A DNA stretch of 64,000 nucleotides, from positions 1 to 64,000 of the forward strand of contig CALKCJ010000017.1 of NCBI GenBank assembly GCA_938082375.1, written 5' to 3'. The position numbers and the translations under genes are program-made. The notes beneath the pieces were generated by a model that did no database searches, had not been told where the DNA came from, and worked only from the letters and a program-made list of their open reading frames with translations. The stretch comes from an uncultured Thermomicrobiaceae bacterium. GTDB lineage: Bacteria > Chloroflexota > Chloroflexia > Thermomicrobiales > Thermomicrobiaceae. Below are positions 58,739 through 64,000 of the stretch, piece after piece (position 1 is the first letter of the stretch; each line of letters opens with the position of its first letter).

Positions 58739-59443
58739 ATGACGCCGCTGACAACCCTGGCTCCCGCACTGAGCAAGCTCGAGTACCTCTCGATGGTCAC
58801 CCTCTTCCAGGATCTTGCTCCGGAAGAGATCGAGCGGCTTGAAAAGGCGACCGCGCTGGTCACGTACCGGCGTGGCCAGGTGCTGTACAGCCCGGAAGAT
58901 CCGGCCGAGGTGCTGTTCATCCTCAAGCAGGGTGAGGTGGAGATCTCACGGATCACCCTGGAGGGGAAGAAGCTCGTCCTCACTCGTCTCGGACCGGGCT
59001 CGATCTTCGGCGAGATGGTCGTTCTCGGCCAGCGAATGCACCGCAACTTCGCCGAGGCGGTGACCGATTGCCTGATCTGCGTGATGACTCGATCCGATGT
59101 CGAGAAGCTGCTGCTGAGCGATCCGCGTATCACGCGGAGGCTGGTGTATATGCTTGGCTCTCGGCTCGCTGAAGTCGAGGACCAGCTCGAGGAGCTGGCA
59201 TTCAAAGGAGTGCCAGCCCGGCTGGCCGGCCTGCTGCTGCGCCTGGCGAGCGAAACCGACTGGCGAGGCAGACGGGTGCTGCACGGGCTGACCCACCAGC
59301 AGCTCGCCGAACTCTTGGGAACCTATCGGGAGACCGTGACCGCGGCGCTCAACCAGTTCCGAGATCAGGGGCTGGTCGAGATCGGCCGGCGACGAGTGAC
59401 CCTGCTCGATCCAGCGGGCCTGGAGGCGATCGCGACGCGCTGA
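58739..59443 (+). CDS. Crp/Fnr-family transcriptional regulator
   Basis: This 234-residue regulator has the cyclic-nucleotide-binding fold at about residues 25-140 (GQVLYSPEDPAEVLFILKQG, GSIFGEMVVLG) and a C-terminal winged helix with LTHQQLAELLGTYRETVTAALNQFRDQG near residue 190. No cysteine cluster typical of Fnr iron-sulfur sensors is present, so the ligand is unclear. AGGAGGG precedes ATG 58739 by 5 bases; this start matches the family length. It probably regulates stress or metabolism genes. Confidence 0.9.
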   Translation: MTPLTTLAPALSKLEYLSMVTLFQDLAPEEIERLEKATALVTYRRGQVLYSPEDPAEVLFILKQGEVEISRITLEGKKLVLTRLGPGSIFGEMVVLGQRMHRNFAEAVTDCLICVMTRSDVEKLLLSDPRITRRLVYMLGSRLAEVEDQLEELAFKGVPARLAGLLLRLASETDWRGRRVLHGLTHQQLAELLGTYRETVTAALNQFRDQGLVEIGRRRVTLLDPAGLEAIATR

Positions 59444-60242
59444 GCGCACATCGACTCTCCCCAGTGAAGGGGCTTCATCGTCTGGCTACTGAACTGGATA
59501 CCGGTGCCAGGAATGGCCAGAAGGTGCGCTTGCAGTGGCTGAGTCACTGTGCCTCGCAGCCTGATAAGGTGTGTACTGAGCCCGACCGAAGTCCATGGCA
59601 CGACGAGCAACGATGCGAAGCAGTGTCGACGCCGACTTCCCTCTCCATACCTATCGGTCACTCGGGACTCAGTGGCTAGCGTGAAGTGAAAGCTCCTGCC
59701 GAAGATGGGTATAGAAGAAGATGGATATCGATATGTGGGATTCCGGCACGTGCTACCCCCGCATTGTCTCATCGGAGAGGTGGGCGACCCGCCAAGCGCA
59801 GGCGTGAGGCAGCGTGAACTAAACGATCCTGGATGTTGACACGACACCCCGTTCTCGAGAGCTACCTGGAAGCGAATTGGTACCTGGTGGCTAGTACGGT
59901 GCACGCTCATGAAACGACAATTGATGTGGGAGTCCTACGAGTGGTGGTTCTTGCTGCACGCTTGGCGTGCAACCTATTCCAGCAGCGTGACGCCGGAGAG
60001 CGGGAATTTGACGGCGCGGACAGCACGGCGACGGAGCCTGTGCCAGGTCAGCCGAAGGGGATGCCACACTGAGAACGTCTTCCGAAGAGCATATCCCTCG
60101 CGGCACCGCTTGCCAGTATGCCTACCGAAGACGGCCCAGGAGTACTCAACGGTCATCGATCGTCACTGTCTCACGTCTGCCGCCTCTATCGCAGACCGTA
60201 GAGTAGATTAGGATTGATACGATCGATCGAGGGATTTCGGGC
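59444..60242. other. 800-base gene-free, AT-richer stretch
   Basis: This long intergenic stretch has no ORF with recognisable similarity. Several short frames (e.g. 59833-60072 and 59909-60211) lack family support. Composition is less GC-rich than flanks, which may mark a decayed gene, a foreign insert or regulatory DNA. I see no tRNA or obvious repeat. Confidence 0.35.
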
Positions 60243-63200
60243 GTGTTCGGGGAAGCAAGCGAGACCACGCTCACCAGATACGCCGCTCTGCGCCTCAGGC
60301 TAGATCGTGACGGGCGCGTCATCGCGATCGAAGGCCGTGACGCGGGTCGGTTGTGTCCGGAAGAGGCGGAGCCAAGGGCGCTGAGGCTCGACCACCTGGT
60401 CGCGCCGCCAGACCGTGACACTGCTCTCCAGCTCTTACACTCCGCTCTGCGGGGCGTCCCGGAGCGAGGGGTGCTCCGGCTCCGCGCTCGCACCGGCGTG
60501 GAGCTGTGGGACGTCGCCAGCGTGCCTGTGCTGGCGGAGGACCAGGTCGCCGAAGCCTGGTGGCTCCTGTGGCCACTCGACGCAGCGTCACAACGCCTTG
60601 ACTGGCCAAGATCCGCTGTCGAGGCGGCGGCGAACGCCATCGCACCGCAGCGCCTGCCCGCTCCGGCGCCGGGCGATCTAGAGCGGAGCGGTCTCTTGGT
60701 CAGCTCGCTCCGGGTCGGCGTTCTCTTCGAGGACGTGCAGCGGCGGATCGTCCAGGTCAATCTCGCCTTCTGCGAGCTGTTCGGCTTTCCCGGGCCCGAG
60801 GCGATCACCGGCTCCGACTGCCGGCAGGCTGTCGAGTACATGAAAGGGCTGTTCGTCGACCCTGAGCGATTCGTGAGCCGGACCGAGGAACTGGTCCGGA
60901 TGCGGCAGCCCGTCCTGCTGGAGGAACTGGAGCTGGTCGATGGCCGCGTACTGGAAGGAGAATACATCCCGCTAGATGGCCTGGAGGGGCCGATCGGACA
61001 CCTCTGGCGCTATCAGGACATCACGGAGCGCAGGTCCACAGAGCGGGGGCTGCACGATGCAGAGGCTCGCTATCGCGAGCTGGTCGAGATGCTCCCGGCC
61101 GTGGTGTACCAGGCCAGCGCGGTCGACGGTATCGCCCCGCTGTATGTGAGCCCGCAGATCGAACGCCTGCTCGGCTATTCGGTCGAGGAGTGGGCGGCTG
61201 GCCCGCAGGTCTGGGAGCGCAGTATCCATCCCGAAGACAGGGAGCGCGTGCTGGAGGAAATCCGGCACGCGGTGGAAGAAGGCCGCGACCAGTCGCTCGA
61301 GTACCGCTTGGTCGCCCGCGATGGGCGTATCGTCTGGGTGCGCGACGAGGGTCGGTTCGTTCGGGACGCCGCAGGTCGACCGCTGTATATCCAGGGGCTG
61401 ATGCTCGATATCACGGCGCGAAAGGAAGCCGAGTTCGCCCTGCGGCAGGCGGAGGAGCGCTACCGGCTACTGGTCGAGCAGTCGCCCGTGATGGTCTACC
61501 AGGCTCCGGCTGACGGCGTCGCTGAGATGGCCTATGTCAGCCCGCAGATCGAGCGGCTCCTCGGGTACACGCCGGCCGAGTGGCTGACGACACGAGGGAA
61601 CTGGGCCAGCCATCTCCACCCAGACGACGCCGCGTGGGTGCGGGCCGCGGTCGAGCAAGCAATTGCGACCGAGGGGCGCTTTAGGCTCGAATACCGGATG
61701 CGGCGGAAGGACGGCCGGATCGTCTGGGTACAGGATCACGGGATGGTACTCCAGGGCGATCCCGGCCAGCCCGCGGTCGTCCACGGCGTCATGCTTGATG
61801 TCACAGCGCAGAAGGAAGCCGAGGCCCGGCTGCGAGAGGCGGAGGCGCGCTTCCGGACGCTGGCCGAGCAGTTGTCGGCGGCGCTGATCATCGTCAGCGC
61901 CGACTCACAGCTCCAGCCGGACGGCGTGCCGGGTTGGCGCACCTACTACGTGAGCCCGCGGATCGAGGCCGTCACTGGCTACACACCGCACGAGTGGGAG
62001 ACGCCGGGCATCTGGGCGCGCAACATCCATCCGGAAGACCGTGGGCACGTGCTAACGCTCGTGGATCAGGCGACCCGGGCTGGCGAGGAGTTCCACCTGG
62101 AGTACCGGTTTACCCGTAAGGATGGGCGGGTCATCTGGCTCTGGCATGACAGCGCCGTGGTGCGGGACGACGCCGGGAGACCGCGCTATCGTCACGGGTT
62201 GCTGCTCGACATCACGGCCCAGAAAGAAACGGAAGCTCGCCTGGCTGAGGCCGAGCGGCGTTATCGCACCCTAGTCGAGCAACTCCCGGCCGCGGTCTAC
62301 CTCAATGCCGCCGAGCCGGTGGTGCTGCCCGATGGCACGCCGGTCTACCCCATCCTCTACCTCAGCCGGCAGATCGCGGCGATCACCGGCTACTCGCCCG
62401 AGGAGCTCCAAAGTGACCCCACCTTGTGGCCGACACTGATCCACCCCGATGACCGCGAGCGGCGGCTTGCGGAGATCGAGCGCACCGATCGAACCGGAGA
62501 GCCGTACCGGATCGAGTTCCGGCTGATGCGGCGCGATGGCGGGGCCGCCTGGGTGCTCAACCAGGCCGAGCTAGCGCGGGATGAGGCTGGCCGGCCGCTC
62601 TACTGGCAAGGCATCATCGTCGACATCACCCAACAGAAGCGGGTCGAGGCGGCGCTCAGGGAGGCGGAGGCGCGCTACCGCACGCTGGTGGAGCAACTCC
62701 CGGCGGCGGTCTACGCCAGCGTGGCCGAGCCGCTCAGGTGGGAGGACGGAGAACTGGTCTACCCGATCCTCTATGTAAGCCCGCAGATCGAGGCGATGAC
62801 CGGTTATCCTCCAGAGGAGCACCTGGCTGACCCGAGCCTATGGGTCAGGCTCGTGCATCCGGACGACCGACCGCGTGTCGCAGCCGAGCTGAAGCGCACC
62901 GACGCGACCGGTGAACCGTTCCGGGTCGAATACCGGATGCTCCACCGGGATGGCCACGTCGTCTGGGTGCTGAGCAGCGCGGAGCTGCTTCGTGATGAGA
63001 GTGGCCAGCCGCTCTACTGGCAGGGCTTGCTGGTCGACATCACCCAGCAGAAGCAGACTCAGGCGGCGCTGCATGAGGCAGAACAGCGCTACCGCACGCT
63101 GATCGAGCAGATGCCAGGGGCCGTTGTCGCCACTGAAGTGCACCCCGTGCCTCTGCCGGCCGGGGAAATCGCTTACCCCCCGATCTATGTCAGCCCGCAG

Positions 63201-64000
63201 TTCGAGGTACTGACCGGCTACTCTGCTGAGGAGTACCAGGCCTCGCCAGTGCTGTGGTACAGGAATATTCACCCTAACGACCGAGCCCGGGTCACGGCTG
63301 CGTCACTGCACACCGACGAGACGGGCGAGCCGTTCTACGCCGAGTACCGCTTCCGTCGCAAAGATGGGGAGTGGATCTGGCTCCAGGAGCGCGCAGTTCT
63401 GGTGCGCGACGCGAGCGGCGAGCCGCTCTACTGGCACTGCTTGCTGCTGGACGTCACCGAGCAGAAGCTCGCCGAGCTCACGCGCCAGGAAGCGGAAGTG
63501 CGCTACCACACGCTGGTGGAGCAGCTTCCGTCAGCTGTGATCGTCACCGCCGCCCAGCCGATCGTCTCACCCTCTGGTGAGCTGCACTACCCGATCGTCT
63601 ACATCAGCTCGCGTATCAGCGATGTGACCGGGTTCACCCCCGACGAGTTCCGGTCGACACCAGGGCTGTGGTTCCAGCGCATCCACCCGCTCGACCGCGA
63701 GCGCGTCCGGCAGGAGGCCCTCCGCACCGACGAGACGGGCGAGCCGTTCCGGGTGGAGTTCCGCTTCCAGCGCAAGGACGGGCGTTGGGTCTGGTTGGAG
63801 AACCGCGCGCTCTTGGTACACGATGCCGAGGGTAGGCCACAGTACTGGCACGGCCTGTTCACCGACGTCACCGAGCGCAAGCGATCGGAAATGCTCCTGA
63901 GTGGGCAACTAGGCATCGTAGAGCGGATCGCCCAGCAGGCGCCGCTCAGCGAGGTACTTGAGCAGCTCTGCCGGCTCGTCGAGGAGCAGGCTCCCGATCT
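60243..64000 (+). CDS. giant multi-PAS sensor protein, truncated by window end
   Basis: The frame is open from GTG 60243 (GAGGG upstream; in-frame TAG 33 bases earlier) to the window end, more than 1250 residues. An N-terminal region of about 150 residues precedes one PAS domain (about 150-270). Seven more PAS-PAC units follow, each about 130 residues and each opening with a form of RYRTLVEQLPAAVY, near residues 275, 405, 535, 672, 809, 948 and 1086. PAC segments read FRVEYRM, RDGRIVWV and LDITAQKEAE. A GAF-like start (IVERIAQQAPLSEVLEQLCRLVEE) begins near 1217. The output domain lies beyond the window; GGDEF, EAL or histidine kinase are possible. Confidence 0.85.
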   Translation, partial: MFGEASETTLTRYAALRLRLDRDGRVIAIEGRDAGRLCPEEAEPRALRLDHLVAPPDRDTALQLLHSALRGVPERGVLRLRARTGVELWDVASVPVLAEDQVAEAWWLLWPLDAASQRLDWPRSAVEAAANAIAPQRLPAPAPGDLERSGLLVSSLRVGVLFEDVQRRIVQVNLAFCELFGFPGPEAITGSDCRQAVEYMKGLFVDPERFVSRTEELVRMRQPVLLEELELVDGRVLEGEYIPLDGLEGPIGHLWRYQDITERRSTERGLHDAEARYRELVEMLPAVVYQASAVDGIAPLYVSPQIERLLGYSVEEWAAGPQVWERSIHPEDRERVLEEIRHAVEEGRDQSLEYRLVARDGRIVWVRDEGRFVRDAAGRPLYIQGLMLDITARKEAEFALRQAEERYRLLVEQSPVMVYQAPADGVAEMAYVSPQIERLLGYTPAEWLTTRGNWASHLHPDDAAWVRAAVEQAIATEGRFRLEYRMRRKDGRIVWVQDHGMVLQGDPGQPAVVHGVMLDVTAQKEAEARLREAEARFRTLAEQLSAALIIVSADSQLQPDGVPGWRTYYVSPRIEAVTGYTPHEWETPGIWARNIHPEDRGHVLTLVDQATRAGEEFHLEYRFTRKDGRVIWLWHDSAVVRDDAGRPRYRHGLLLDITAQKETEARLAEAERRYRTLVEQLPAAVYLNAAEPVVLPDGTPVYPILYLSRQIAAITGYSPEELQSDPTLWPTLIHPDDRERRLAEIERTDRTGEPYRIEFRLMRRDGGAAWVLNQAELARDEAGRPLYWQGIIVDITQQKRVEAALREAEARYRTLVEQLPAAVYASVAEPLRWEDGELVYPILYVSPQIEAMTGYPPEEHLADPSLWVRLVHPDDRPRVAAELKRTDATGEPFRVEYRMLHRDGHVVWVLSSAELLRDESGQPLYWQGLLVDITQQKQTQAALHEAEQRYRTLIEQMPGAVVATEVHPVPLPAGEIAYPPIYVSPQFEVLTGYSAEEYQASPVLWYRNIHPNDRARVTAASLHTDETGEPFYAEYRFRRKDGEWIWLQERAVLVRDASGEPLYWHCLLLDVTEQKLAELTRQEAEVRYHTLVEQLPSAVIVTAAQPIVSPSGELHYPIVYISSRISDVTGFTPDEFRSTPGLWFQRIHPLDRERVRQEALRTDETGEPFRVEFRFQRKDGRWVWLENRALLVHDAEGRPQYWHGLFTDVTERKRSEMLLSGQLGIVERIAQQAPLSEVLEQLCRLVEEQAPD

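Noticed and set aside
59833-60211. Two overlapping small frames in the gene-free stretch
   Set aside because: No family similarity, weak starts and conflicting frames.

Overview
The window looks like a GC-rich chromosomal segment from a thermophilic Chloroflexota, most likely class Thermomicrobia (a Thermomicrobium, Thermorudis or Sphaerobacter relative). That placement is my inference. It rests on the high GC content, frequent GTG starts, two F420/flavin luciferase-like monooxygenases, a DUF2419 queuosine-salvage enzyme, DUF2089/DUF4097 genes and secreted proteins with FGYP/YFERARFEY-type repeats. No rRNA, tRNA, CRISPR array or intact insertion sequence was found.

Layout. 1-5.1 kb: an LLM oxidoreductase, a small membrane protein, a minus-strand operon (WecG-type glycosyltransferase, B-box membrane protein, PfkB sugar kinase) and a WYL regulator. 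5.3-10.4 kb: FAH-family hydrolase, Orn/Lys/Arg decarboxylase, UroD-family protein and RmuC-like protein. 10.5-15.3 kb: a translationally coupled minus-strand operon under a near-consensus promoter, encoding DUF2089, DUF4097, an ABC ATPase and two ABC-2 permeases. 15.4-32.2 kb: mixed metabolic and secreted-protein genes (HAD phosphatase, pterin dehydratase, threonine aldolase, MFS, FHA protein, M14 peptidase, glycosidase), plus an N-terminally truncated ECF sigma factor behind a repeat-rich membrane protein. 32.2-40.5 kb: a beta-propeller protein, a second LLM enzyme, TspO, an Ldh-family dehydrogenase, a tandem universal stress protein and an E1 alpha/beta pair. 40.7-43.7 kb: VapBC remnants, then a HAD-SerA fusion behind a serine-rich leader ORF. 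43.8-47.4 kb: glycogen synthase-like enzyme and a P1B-4 metal ATPase with a Fur-like operator. 47.5-53.3 kb: a DnaA-box cluster, amine oxidase, queuosine salvage, TPR and roadblock proteins, Ndk and a parS site, which together suggest an origin-proximal region. 53.3-64 kb: a decayed YczE-like gene, a probable thioredoxin-fold selenoprotein with in-frame UGA, CCA-adding enzyme, a frameshifted DsrE-family gene, a Crp/Fnr regulator and an enormous multi-PAS sensor that runs off the end.

The two most exciting signals are these. First, an apparent serine-sensing translational attenuator precedes serA. It has a leader ORF with a strong Shine-Dalgarno sequence and 13 serine codons among its first 37. 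It also has a long-range stem that would hide the serA Shine-Dalgarno and whose 5' strand lies inside the serine codons. Second, a UxxC thioredoxin-like selenoprotein is split by a UGA that is followed by a plausible SECIS hairpin. Several decayed genes (VapC, sigma, YczE-like, DsrE) are also visible only by reading across frames.
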